Source: Candidatus Aegiribacteria sp.
GTDB lineage: Bacteria; Fermentibacterota; Fermentibacteria; Fermentibacterales; JCC-6
DNA length: 55,010 nt
Assembly (NCBI GenBank): GCA_030600545.1
Contig: JAUVLV010000012.1
Location: forward strand, 1-55,010
Direction: 5' to 3'
In this document: positions 26,538 to 35,900 of the stretch, piece by piece
Layout: every line of letters begins with the position of its first letter
Numbering within the stretch: the first letter of the stretch is position 1
Position numbers and translations under genes: made by a program
Notes under the pieces: model-generated
Told to the model about the DNA's origin: nothing
Seen by the model: only the letters and a program-made list of their open reading frames with translations
Database searches by the model: none

Positions 26538-26858
26538 TTGGTAATTATCCGTCTCAAGAGAATAGGAAGCACTGGCGAGCCTTCCTTCAGAATTGTAGCG
26601 GCCGACAGGCGTAAAGCCGCGACCGGCAAATTTCTGGAGAGCTTTGGCTACTACGATCCCCTTCGCAAGCCTATGGAAGTAAAAGTTGATGAAGAGAGAG
26701 TTTTCCACTGGCTTTCCAGGGGAGCCCAGGTTTCCGATACGGTGAGAACTCTTCTGAAGAAGACCGGAACCTGGCAAAAGTGGCATAAAATGTCTTCTGG
26801 CGAAGAAGAAGTTAAACCAGAAGTAGTGTTTATTAAAGGCGCGAATAGAACTTCGTAA
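26538..26858 (+). CDS. rpsP: 30S ribosomal protein bS16
   Basis: 106 residues with the S16 signature VIIRLKRIGSTGEPSFRIVAADRR and SFGYYDPLRKP. It is a small-subunit assembly protein contacting 16S rRNA. The TTG start at 26538 follows GGAGGTGAAG. The order ffh-rpsP-KH-rimM-trmD-rplS is a widely conserved bacterial arrangement. Confidence 0.96.
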   Translation: MVIIRLKRIGSTGEPSFRIVAADRRKAATGKFLESFGYYDPLRKPMEVKVDEERVFHWLSRGAQVSDTVRTLLKKTGTWQKWHKMSSGEEEVKPEVVFIKGANRTS

Positions 26859-26912
26859 AACCTGAACTGGTGCGAACGCAGGCTGAACTGGCATCAAAAC
26901 TGGAGGATCCTC

Positions 26913-27143
26913 ATGAAAGAGCTTGTCGAACTTATGGCTAAGGTACTTGTCGCAGATCCCGAAGCTGTTTCCGTTGAAGAAACAGTCGAAGAAGACGTTA
27001 CCGTCTTCGAATTGAGGGTAGCTGAAAGTGATCTGGGCAGGGTCATAGGCCGCGAAGGCAAAATAGCTAAAGCTATGCGACTTATTATCAGATCTGCTGC
27101 TGCTCGTCTCGAGCAGAAAGCTACAGTCAGAATTATTGACTGA
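26913..27143 (+). CDS. khpA: KH-domain RNA-binding protein KhpA (YlqC)
   Basis: A 76-residue single KH domain with the GxxG loop in GRVIGREGKIAKAMRLII. In Firmicutes KhpA pairs with KhpB and binds RNAs affecting division and cell wall; the gene's position between rpsP and rimM is conserved. GGAGGATCCTC precedes the ATG. Its stop overlaps the rimM start. Confidence 0.93.
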   Translation: MKELVELMAKVLVADPEAVSVEETVEEDVTVFELRVAESDLGRVIGREGKIAKAMRLIIRSAAARLEQKATVRIID

Positions 27144-27666
27144 TTCTGAAATACCAGTTCCCGATGATATTGTATATCTCGGGTATGTTGAAAAGACACA
27201 CGGGCTGAAGGGCGGACTCCGGGTCCGATTGTTTTCTGGGTACGGAGTTGGTGATATTCCGGTGGGAACGGTGATTCTGCTGAACAAAAGCAGGCCTCTT
27301 ACAGTGAGTCGATGTACCTCTGGAGGAGACTCAAGGGTCAATCTCACTTTTGAGGAGATCGGTAATCGTAACGATGCGGAGAAATGTAGAGACGGCTCAA
27401 TCTACATAACCATTGATAAGGTCGATAAAGAACTGGAATTTGTTCCTCTTTACAGCTTTTCCGGATTTGAGATACATTCCCGCGGGTGTCTTATGCGAAT
27501 AGTTGATGTTGAGCCGGCCAGTGCGAATCCTCTGCTTATTGTAGAGAACAACGGGAGCAGATTTCATGTTCCCGTGATACTCGCGATGAATGAAGGGTCG
27601 ATTAACTGGGAGAAAAAAGTAATTGAGCTTGATCTTCCAGAAGGTCTGGAAGACCTCCCGCTGTGA
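27136..27666 (+). CDS. rimM: Ribosome maturation factor RimM
   Basis: 176 residues: N-terminal barrel (VYLGYVEKTHGLKGGLRVRLFSG) and C-terminal PRC-type barrel (FEIHSRGCLMRIVDVEPASANPLLIV, ending HVPVILAM). RimM helps 30S maturation around S19 and the 16S 3' domain. The TTG at 27136 lies within the end of khpA. A 12-base gap separates it from trmD. Confidence 0.93.
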   Translation: MTDSEIPVPDDIVYLGYVEKTHGLKGGLRVRLFSGYGVGDIPVGTVILLNKSRPLTVSRCTSGGDSRVNLTFEEIGNRNDAEKCRDGSIYITIDKVDKELEFVPLYSFSGFEIHSRGCLMRIVDVEPASANPLLIVENNGSRFHVPVILAMNEGSINWEKKVIELDLPEGLEDLPL

Positions 27667-27678
27667 TTGGAGCTTTAA

Positions 27679-28431
27679 ATGCAGGCAGCAGTAGCAACAC
27701 TGTTTCCGGACCTGTTTGCTCCCTTCATGGAACATGGGATTGCTGGAAGAGCTGTTGAAAACGGTCTGGTTGATCTTTCGATCTTCGATATAAGAGACAG
27801 GGCTGTTAACAGCAGGGGATCGGTTGATGATTATCAGTTCGGCGGCGGAGCCGGTATGCTGCTCCGGCCGGAACCGCTGTTCGATACACTCGAACGGATT
27901 CCCTGGAGGGATGAAGCAAGGGTTATTTTTATGACCCCCCAGGGGAAAAGACTCGATCAGCCCTTTGTGCGAGAGCTTGCGGAATCCAGCAGGATGATAA
28001 TATTCTGCGGCAGGTATGGCGGTATCGATCAAAGGTTCAGAGATGCGGCCGTGACCGATGAGATCAGCGTAGGTGATGCGGTGGTATCCGGCGGTGAGAT
28101 TCCTGCGATGTTCCTTATGGAAGCGGTATTCAGATGGCTTCCGGGAGTTCTGGGGAGAATGGAATCCGCGGAATCAGATACTTACGCTACCGGGCTGCTG
28201 GATTACCCGAGGTATACAAGACCTGCCGATTACAGAGGTATGAAAGTTCCTGAAGTGATCCTTTCGGGAAATCATGCGGACATTGAGCAGTTTCGATTAA
28301 GAAAAGCAATGGAACTAACATTGAAAAATCGGCCGGATTTGATAGATTCGGGAAGTGAAGAGACTATAAGAGAGCGATTTATCCGCGCGCTGCGGCTGGC
28401 GGATCGACAGAAGGAGCAAAAGAATGGATAA
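27679..28431 (+). CDS. trmD: tRNA (guanine-N1)-methyltransferase TrmD
   Basis: 250 residues of the knotted SPOUT family. Motifs are [67 protein letters not shown] (SAM trefoil knot), and [21 protein letters not shown] with the catalytic Asp. It makes m1G37 and prevents +1 frameshifting. GGAGC precedes the ATG, and the end overlaps rplS by 8 bases. Confidence 0.96.
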   Translation: MQAAVATLFPDLFAPFMEHGIAGRAVENGLVDLSIFDIRDRAVNSRGSVDDYQFGGGAGMLLRPEPLFDTLERIPWRDEARVIFMTPQGKRLDQPFVRELAESSRMIIFCGRYGGIDQRFRDAAVTDEISVGDAVVSGGEIPAMFLMEAVFRWLPGVLGRMESAESDTYATGLLDYPRYTRPADYRGMKVPEVILSGNHADIEQFRLRKAMELTLKNRPDLIDSGSEETIRERFIRALRLADRQKEQKNG

Positions 28432-28786
28432 TATTATCAGGGGTATTGAATCTTCTCAGATCAGGGATGATTATCCCGAGTTCAGAGCAGGGGATACGGT
28501 GAAGGTTCACTTCCAGGTTCTGGAAGGCGACAAGACTCGAGTTCAGATCTTTCAGGGAATAGTCATTTCCCGAAGGGGAGGCGGAGCCTCCGAGACGTTT
28601 ATGGTAAGGAAAATCTCAGGCGGTGTAAGTGTTGAGAGAGTTTTCCCGCTAAATACACCTCTTATCGAAAAGATCGAAGTAACCAGAACCGGAAAGGTCC
28701 GCAGGGCCAAACTTTTCTTCCTTCGTAACAAGACGGGCAAAGCCGCAAGAATCAAAGAGAAGAAAACGTACGGCGCCAGGAACTGA
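28424..28786 (+). CDS. rplS: 50S ribosomal protein bL19
   Basis: 120 residues with the L19 pattern: [47 protein letters not shown] and [12 protein letters not shown]. It lies at the subunit interface. AAAGGAGC-type ribosome site AAGGAGCAAAAG precedes ATG 28424 inside the end of trmD. It ends in TGA, confirming that TGA is a stop here. Confidence 0.96.
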   Translation: MDNIIRGIESSQIRDDYPEFRAGDTVKVHFQVLEGDKTRVQIFQGIVISRRGGGASETFMVRKISGGVSVERVFPLNTPLIEKIEVTRTGKVRRAKLFFLRNKTGKAARIKEKKTYGARN

Positions 28787-28790
28787 TACT

Positions 28791-29417
28791 ACGGAAACTC
28801 AGCTTCACCGGTTCGACGAAAGCTACCGGTCGAGATTTCACTCATTTGCTGGAATAGATGAGGCTGGGAGAGGTCCTCTTGCCGGCCCTCTCGTAGCTGC
28901 AGCGGTGATGCTGCCCCGGAATGCCGATATCAGGGAAGTTAACGACAGCAAAAAGCTTTCCGGCAGTAAACGCAGGCGGCTTTTCCCGGTTATAATCGAA
29001 GAATCGGAATGTTGGGCAACAGGTATTGTTGAACACTCCGAGATAGACAAAGTAGGTATGACTGAAGCCGTTCGCCTTTCCTTTATGCGAGCTGCCGAAG
29101 CACTGGACAGACATCCCGAACTGTTTCTCATCGATGGCCTTCCTGTGAAAAATCTTTACCTTCCCGCGGAATTCATTGTAAAAGGTGATTCGAAAAGTCT
29201 TTCAATAGCTGCTGCCAGTATAATCGCCAAAGTTACAAGAGACGATATCATGGTAAAGGCTGACCGGCAGTATCCCGGTTATGGGTTCGCTTCCAATAAA
29301 GGCTATGGAACGAGAGCGCACATGGAAGCTATCAGGAAGCTGGGTCCTTCCCCGATTCACAGGATGTCCTTTGCCCCCATGAAGAATGACAAGCAGCTGA
29401 GGTTTCGCTTTGAGTAA
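28791..29417 (+). CDS. rnhB: Ribonuclease HII, no canonical start codon found
   Basis: RNase HII nicks RNA embedded in DNA. The frame holds FAGIDEAGRGPLAGPLVAAAV (first catalytic Asp and Glu, near 28857), LIDGLP (Asp), KGDSKSLSIAAASIIAKVTRD (Asp) and a normal C terminus. The family N terminus LHRFDESYRSRF is also in frame. Yet no ATG, GTG or TTG exists in frame between the rplS stop and the catalytic motif; the first ATG (28905) would delete the active site. ACG at 28791, 9 bases after AGGA, is used as a provisional start. A one-base sequence error is the other explanation. Its stop overlaps yraN. Confidence 0.85.
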   Translation, partial: TETQLHRFDESYRSRFHSFAGIDEAGRGPLAGPLVAAAVMLPRNADIREVNDSKKLSGSKRRRLFPVIIEESECWATGIVEHSEIDKVGMTEAVRLSFMRAAEALDRHPELFLIDGLPVKNLYLPAEFIVKGDSKSLSIAAASIIAKVTRDDIMVKADRQYPGYGFASNKGYGTRAHMEAIRKLGPSPIHRMSFAPMKNDKQLRFRFE

Positions 29418-29769
29418 AATCTCAAGGGAAGCCGAATCCTTCGTATGTCTATGGCTTGAGGACAGAGGGTGGACCATAGAAGCCCGGAACTACAGAACGC
29501 GCAGGTCAGAGATCGATATAGTCGCAAAGAAAGAAGATGTACTATCATTCGTCGAAGTGAAATTCGCTTCCGACAATTCTGCTACGGTTACACTCGGCAA
29601 GATAGATTCTGTGAAGCAGGCAAAACTGGTGCATGCAGCTATGGTTTATCTTTCAAAGAAACCTCCATCCGGTCAGATACGATTCGATGTTGCGATTGTC
29701 AGAGGTTCATACATGAACCTTCGCATGGACACTTACCTGGAGGATGCTTTCCGTCCTGACATCATGTAG
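29410..29769 (+). CDS. UPF0102 (YraN-like) endonuclease-fold protein
   Basis: 119 residues with the YraN pattern: REAESFVCLWLEDRGWTIEARNYR, SEIDIVAKKEDVLSFVEVKF (restriction-endonuclease-like E...D...ExK), AATVTL-type loop and IRFDVAIV. The fold is that of PD-(D/E)xK nucleases; activity in cells is not established. The TTG start lies in the end of rnhB. It is the last gene of the ffh block. Confidence 0.9.
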   Translation: MSKISREAESFVCLWLEDRGWTIEARNYRTRRSEIDIVAKKEDVLSFVEVKFASDNSATVTLGKIDSVKQAKLVHAAMVYLSKKPPSGQIRFDVAIVRGSYMNLRMDTYLEDAFRPDIM

Positions 29770-29847
29770 ACCTGCAGAAATTTGATTGTCTCAGCTCGTT
29801 TTTCGAATGGATTGGGCTTTCCGTTCAGGAAGTAGTTTCCTTTTCCG

Positions 29848-31965
29848 TTAATTATCTTCCATTCCCAGTTCCTTAAAGAAGAAGGTGTAGAGGTCGGTAA
29901 CACGGTCCAGCCTTTCGGAGAGGCCCACCGCTCCCCCGTGTCCGGATCTGGCATGAATCGACATCAGGATGGGAGCATCTCCGGCCTGGGCAGCCTGCAA
30001 TCTTGCTCCGTACTTGAAGCTGTGCCCGGGAACAACCCTGTCATCGTGATCTGCAGTTGATATCAGAACCGGTGGATACTCAATGCCCGGTTCGATGTTG
30101 TGGTATGGAGAGTAGTCGAGAAGGAACTCGAACTCATCCGGATTGTCCGGATCACCGTATTCGGATGTCCATGCCCATCCAATGGTGAACAGATGGAAGC
30201 GAAGCAGATCCATTACGCCCATGGAGGGAACAGCCGCGCCAAACAGATCAGGCCTCATATTCAGGCATGCTCCGATCAGTGTTCCACCGTTGGAGCTTCC
30301 GGAGATGGCGAGCTTCGGAATCGAGGTGTAACCCTCATCTATCAGGTACTCCGCTGCGCAGATGAAATCGCCGAATACAACAGGACGGTTTTCCTTGATT
30401 CCCGCCAGGTGCCACTCATCTCCGTATTCTCCTCCCCCGCGGATGCAAGGAATAGCATAGATACCGCCCATCTCAAGCCACACAAGCCTGGAAGTATTGA
30501 ACCAGGGGCTCATTGATACCCCGAATCCTCCGTAGCCGTTCAATAACGTAGGGTTGGAACCGTCAAGTTCTATGTTCTTCGGGTAAACAATAAACATGGG
30601 TATCATCGTTCCGTCGTGACTTTCGTAAAAAATCTGTTTTTCTTCGTATGCGGAAAGGTCCGCATCGATCTCTGGCGCCCATAGAAATGTGCTCTCACCG
30701 GTCTCGAAATCGTACCGGTAAACCTCTCCCGGATGCAGGAATGAACTGAACAGATAAAACGTTTCTGTGTACGACTGAGATCCCCAGAAGCCCCATACTG
30801 TGCCAGGACTGGGGAGTTTAAGCTCCTTTTGAAACTCACCTTCAATGTCGTACAGGTATACTCTGTCGTAGGCATCCCACGAGTACTGAAGCACCAGCGA
30901 TTCGTTGTTGTTCAGTATGGAAGCACTATTCAGTATCTCCTCCGTTTCAGGTACGATCTCACTCCAGTTCTCCCGGGAGGGTGAATCCGTATCGATGCAG
31001 ATAATCTTATTGTTGGGAGCGTCAAGATCGGTTATGAAGTAAAAATTTTCTCCAATGTTGCCAATCGGCAAGTAGCTTGCGTCGAAATCCCCCAGTAACT
31101 CTACCACCTGCCGATCTTCAGAAAGAAGATCTATATAAAAAAAACCGTTTTTACTCACCAGTTCAGTGTCATAAAGCCCGATGATCAGGTACCTGCCGTC
31201 TTCCGTCGCATAGGCTCCCAACATCCAGTCAGGTTTATCTGGACGCTGGTACACCAGAATGTCCTCATACTGCGAAGTTCCGAGACTGTGGAAGAAAACC
31301 CTCTGATTCTCGTTTCGCTCGGTGTACTCCTGGTCCTCCATGGGTTCATCGAATCTGGTGTAGTAAAAACCAGTGTTGTCGGCGTTCCAGCTGACACCGC
31401 CCTTGGTCCAGCGGATGGTATCGGCCAGGCTGATGCGTGTCTCTATATCCATAACGTACCAGGTAGCCCAGTCCGAGCCACTTTCGCGGGTTGCCCAGGC
31501 CAGCAGCTTACCGTCCTCGGATACATTGGTTCCGGCCAGAGAAAGTCTTTCTTCCTCCGGGAATTCGTTCGGGTCGATAAGCACAATAGGTTCATCATCA
31601 AGATTCTCGCGGCAGCAGAATACGGAGTGATTCTGAAGCCCGTCGTTGAGGTTGAAAAAGTAGCGCTCTCCTATCATGTAAGGCATCGAGTAGCGCTGGT
31701 AGTTGTAAAGCTTCTCGAGTCTCTCCCTTATCCAGTCCCTGCGTGGAATCGCTTCTATATAACAGTCCCAGATCTCGTTCTGGGCGGCTATCCACGACAG
31801 AGTTTCTTCGGAATTCACATCTTCGAGCCACCGGTAAGGATCCGGAACGAGTGTTCCGAAGTAGTCATCAACCTGATCAGACACGTTGCATTCCGGATAT
31901 ACGATTTCTCCCGCTCCGGTAAAAGTGAAGATCATCAGGGCAAAGAGTAATACTATAGCTTTCAA
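29848..31965 (-). CDS. Secreted prolyl oligopeptidase (S9A family)
   Basis: 705 residues: a signal peptide (KAIVLLFALMIFTFTGAGE), the S9A N-terminal segment VPDPYRWLEDVNSEETLSWIAAQN, a seven-bladed propeller (about 80-430) and an alpha/beta hydrolase domain. The nucleophile is Ser about 558 in SGSSNGGTL; the acid lies in DHDDRVVPGHS and the His in ARSGHGGAVG. It cleaves short peptides after proline, here in the periplasm or outside, unlike the usual cytosolic enzyme. TTG start preceded by GGAGGAG. It probably digests peptides imported or released by the secreted proteases of this organism. Confidence 0.93.
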   Translation of the reverse strand: MKAIVLLFALMIFTFTGAGEIVYPECNVSDQVDDYFGTLVPDPYRWLEDVNSEETLSWIAAQNEIWDCYIEAIPRRDWIRERLEKLYNYQRYSMPYMIGERYFFNLNDGLQNHSVFCCRENLDDEPIVLIDPNEFPEEERLSLAGTNVSEDGKLLAWATRESGSDWATWYVMDIETRISLADTIRWTKGGVSWNADNTGFYYTRFDEPMEDQEYTERNENQRVFFHSLGTSQYEDILVYQRPDKPDWMLGAYATEDGRYLIIGLYDTELVSKNGFFYIDLLSEDRQVVELLGDFDASYLPIGNIGENFYFITDLDAPNNKIICIDTDSPSRENWSEIVPETEEILNSASILNNNESLVLQYSWDAYDRVYLYDIEGEFQKELKLPSPGTVWGFWGSQSYTETFYLFSSFLHPGEVYRYDFETGESTFLWAPEIDADLSAYEEKQIFYESHDGTMIPMFIVYPKNIELDGSNPTLLNGYGGFGVSMSPWFNTSRLVWLEMGGIYAIPCIRGGGEYGDEWHLAGIKENRPVVFGDFICAAEYLIDEGYTSIPKLAISGSSNGGTLIGACLNMRPDLFGAAVPSMGVMDLLRFHLFTIGWAWTSEYGDPDNPDEFEFLLDYSPYHNIEPGIEYPPVLISTADHDDRVVPGHSFKYGARLQAAQAGDAPILMSIHARSGHGGAVGLSERLDRVTDLYTFFFKELGMEDN

Positions 31966-32042
31966 GAGACTCCTCCAATTATATAAGAGAACTCAGGATT
32001 ATCCCGTGTAATACAATACAGTTTTCATTATTGCTGAAATAT

Positions 32043-32972
32043 TCAAATGTCAGCCCCGGTTCCATTGTCGGCTTGATGTGAGTTCTTCCTTTTGCTTATC
32101 ATTTTTCCAATCCTGAACACCCCCCTGGAAAGCCACCAGATCGGAGTAAGCAGGAAACCGATTGTTTTATCTATACCTGCGGAAAACTCATATTCGTGTG
32201 TGGTCCTGCGTGATTCATCTACCAAAGTAAAATAGTCAGCGTTACCTTTCAGGTTGTCCTTTAGATTTTCGTAAGGTTTCAATAATACACGCATGAGGCC
32301 AGCCTTTGAGTCGAAATAATCTTGCATATCCTTTTCCAGTAATGGTTTCGATGTTTTCCATAATGTGCTGTAAGGGCCTAACAGGCACCTGGGCTGGTGT
32401 GATATATTCGACTGACCGATATACACTCCCATATCTTTAATTCCCAGCTCATTCAGCATCCTTTTTTCCTCATCGCGAGTAACAGCATTTTCGTAGAGGT
32501 CATTAACGTATAGAATGTTGTATTCCTTCATAAAATTGGCAAATCGATTAACGATACCAGGCATGCACTCTGGGTGATCAGATTGGGCACGGGACATCCC
32601 ATTTGAAATATGTCCGATGTTATATTTCAGGCACATTTCTATCGAATCAACCAGCATAGCCATTTTGCATCCAAGACAAATATGCCCCGGGGCTCCGCTT
32701 GTGCAATAGGAAAAATAGTCCTGACAGAATCCATTCCAGATCTTTCTTCTGGTTTTATTACAGTTAACGATATGGTGTTCATAAATATTGTCAGGAAAAA
32801 GCTCACTTAAGGTCTTTGCATATTTCCTGCTGTTGTTAACAAAAACAGTATAATCGATATCAAATGTAACCAGAACAATACGTTTGAATTTCTTTGCACA
32901 TAGAGCAGCAACTAACGTTGAGTCCAGCCCTCCTGAATACAAAACAAGCACCGAATCTTCAGGCCCTGTCAT
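32043..32972 (-). CDS. PP-loop ATP pyrophosphatase-like protein, function unknown
   Basis: 309 residues with the PP-loop YSGGLDST (residues 12-19) of the adenine nucleotide alpha-hydrolase superfamily (QueC, ThiI, TtcA, NadE, AsnB). These enzymes adenylate a substrate and release PPi. Four Cys follow the loop: Cys83, Cys90 and the pair Cys99/Cys102 (ICLGCK), which could hold zinc or Fe-S as in thiolation enzymes. A later SHQPRCLLGP motif contains another Cys. The last 60 residues have a hydrophobic, amphipathic stretch (TIGFLLTPIWWLSRGVF) and a basic tail. It lies 4 bases after the cyclase gene, so is probably co-expressed. No named family recognised. Confidence 0.75.
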   Translation of the reverse strand: MTGPEDSVLVLYSGGLDSTLVAALCAKKFKRIVLVTFDIDYTVFVNNSRKYAKTLSELFPDNIYEHHIVNCNKTRRKIWNGFCQDYFSYCTSGAPGHICLGCKMAMLVDSIEMCLKYNIGHISNGMSRAQSDHPECMPGIVNRFANFMKEYNILYVNDLYENAVTRDEEKRMLNELGIKDMGVYIGQSNISHQPRCLLGPYSTLWKTSKPLLEKDMQDYFDSKAGLMRVLLKPYENLKDNLKGNADYFTLVDESRRTTHEYEFSAGIDKTIGFLLTPIWWLSRGVFRIGKMISKRKNSHQADNGTGADI

Positions 32973-32976
32973 ACTG

Positions 32977-35900
32977 TCATTCCTCTTTCTTCAGTTTGTC
33001 CAGTTTTGCCCGGAGATCCCAGCTGGGTGTTTTCCTCAGAACATCTTCTCCCAGCTTCAGGCATTCACTGAGAACTTTTTTATCTCCGGTGGTCAGATAG
33101 ATCTCTCGTAGGAAGTCGAACCGTCCCGATCCTTCAGACATCAGCTCCAGCCCCTTTCTCAGCACCTCTGCAGCTTCATCCAGCCTGTTCTGGAGCCGCA
33201 ACAGTCTGCCACTGCACCAGGCTATAGGGGAAGTAAAGTCAATTGGAACAGACCACTCATCGATCTGTTTGATCTGCTTTCCTGCCTCTTCAAGCCGTTC
33301 CATGTCCATCAGGATGTGAGTTCTCTCAAGGGCGTAATCGATCCGGTGAATTCCCAATCCATCTTCCCGGCAGACGTTCAGAGATGCGTCGATAAGTTCC
33401 AGTGCCCGTTCGAGCTTGCCTACTCTCCGCAAGGCACCACTCAGGTTGGCCTGGGATATCGAGAGATCCGCACTTCCGCCATACTTCCTTGCAAGCTTTA
33501 CGGATTCCTCAAGAAGTTCGAAGGCCTTCTCGGAAGGGGCTTCCCTTTCCAGCATTGTGCCCAGATTACCCAGAGCCTGCAGCTCCAGCAGGCGGCTTCC
33601 TGTCTTCCGGGCTAGCTCCAGGTGCCTGCGTGTCATCCTCTTTCCATCGTTGAACCTGCCGGGCAGATACTTGTAGATCAGTGCCAAATTACCCACAGCC
33701 AGGGTTTCCATTACCAGATTTCCAGTCTCTACAGCATAGGTTAACACCTGCCTTAACGGTTTTTCTGCCTCTTCCAGCTGACCCAGGCGAATCATGCATC
33801 CAGAGGCGTTACCCAGAGCCTTTGCTGCCACCAGTCTTTGCTCAAATGTTCCGTCCTGCAACTCGTCGTGTACAGAAAGAAGGTATTCCTTTGCCTTCTC
33901 TGTTCTAGCCTGCAGCATAAGTATTCGTCCCTGGAGGAGGAGTATCTGCGGTCTCAGTTCGGGGTTCATTTCCTCAAGGTCTTCAAGCAGTTCCTGTGCC
34001 TCCTGCGGCCTGCCGAGGTTCGTTGCCAGGTTAACCCGCATCATTCGCACCCTGGCTTGATCTTTAGAATTGAGGTTCTCTTCCCCCGCTGCCATCTCAA
34101 TGGCTTTTCCGGCTTTCTCCCAGCTACCGCTGGAGGAGTGCAGATCAAAGATCATCCTGTGGGCATCAAGTCTTTTGTTAACATCATCAGACAGATCAAG
34201 AACCTTTTTCATCTGGTCCAGGCAGGTAGTAGTCATCCTTCTGGAAAATGAGTGTCTGCCAGCTTCAATGTACCAGTACGAAGCCTCCTCTGTGCGGTCT
34301 GCCTGCTCCATATGATAGGCTATACTCTGTGCCTTTTCCGGTCGGTCAGCCCAGATTTCCATTATTTCCTTCGCTGCCCTTTTATGAAGCCTCCTGCGCT
34401 CCGAGTGAAGCTGAAGATGGTAAGCGGCCTCCCGCAGCAGAATGTGAATAAAGCTGAATCGTCCGTCTGGTGTGCGTTCCCACACCCTCTCAACAATACC
34501 CATATCGAGAAGGTCGTTCAGATTCTCATCTGATCTGATGCGTTGGAGTATACTGGGATCAAAAGCCCTGCCGAGTACGCTGGCAGTGAGTGCTGCCTCC
34601 TTCAGCTTCGGTTCCAGCCTGTCCAGCCTTGCTACAAGCAGCGCATGAATGCTGCCTGGAAAGCTCTCTTCATTGGGAGGACCTGCAGATGATGAAAGCA
34701 TCCCGGCATACTGTTCCATGAAGAATGGAATCCCCTCGGTACGCCGATGAAACCAGTCCAACAGCTTCTCAGAAGGTTCCCTGCCCAGGCTCCACTGCAG
34801 GAAGCTCCTGCAGCCGAATCTTGAAAGTGGTGACAGTTTCATCTCTTCAGGGATCAACCCCAGATCTCCGATTGTTTCGTTCATACCCGGTCTTGCCAGT
34901 AGAAGTATCGGTGGTCTGCTCTGCCCCAGTTCTTCCAGCACTGCAGCCAGCAGTTTTCCTGAGTCGGGATCCATCCGCTGCAGGTCGTCAAGCACGATGA
35001 CAGTCTTTTTAAGCAGGCAATGTCCTCTGATGAAGGCGGCAGTGACAGATACGATGTTTCGGAACCTGCCCTTAGGATCCAGTCTCTGGTATAGTGATCT
35101 CTCACGGTGGAGACCAGCCATGGCTGCAAGTACGGATTCCGCCCTGAGCAACTCGTCTGCTGTCTCATTGGCCACCGGATCATCAAGTTCATCCAGAAGA
35201 TTGATAAAACCGTAGAGCTTTTCACGGAAAACAGTCAACCCTCCCTTACTGATCTTAAGTCCCATCCATTCTCCCAGCCAGCGGGAAAAGATGTCCAGAC
35301 CTCCAGCTGACACACTTTCACACAGGAGAGAAATAAAGAAAATGTTTCCCATCCTTCGGCTGAGCTCTCCTGCCAATCTTGTTTTGCCCATACCGGTAAC
35401 TCCGGTAAGGAGGATCTGTGTACCCTCTTTCATCACCTCAATTTCAATTCGGTCTAAAAGCTCATCTCTTTCAATAAGCGGGGACACGGGCTCGGCTGCA
35501 GCAACCCTTTCCTTCCAGGGCGAGAGTACAAGAGACTGAACCGGGAGGGAGATACCTTTCAAAGAAATTTCCTTCTCGCACTGTAACCCGAGACGTGATG
35601 TGCGGTTGAAAACCGGTCCGCTGCAGATAGTGTTCCATCCGGCAAAACCATGAAGACGGGCCGCGAGGTTCACCGAAGGCCCGAGAACCGTGTATGATTC
35701 CAGAAGGGGTGTATTCAATGTCCCGCTGAAAACCAGACCGCTGGCAGTTCCGGCTCTCACCCTGCCGGGGGCCCTGGCAAAAACCTGCTGCAAAAAAACA
35801 TCTGCGCGACGGGGGTCGTCCTCTCTTGAAACAGGGGCTCCGAAAACCACCAGAATATGGTAGTCTTCCATACCGGCCTCCAGACCCGATACATAACCGC

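Noticed and set aside
26448-27347. Minus-strand open frame of 299 codons opposite rpsP, khpA and rimM
   Set aside because: Three well-supported genes occupy the plus strand here; the antisense product is Ser/Phe/Pro-rich and low in structure.
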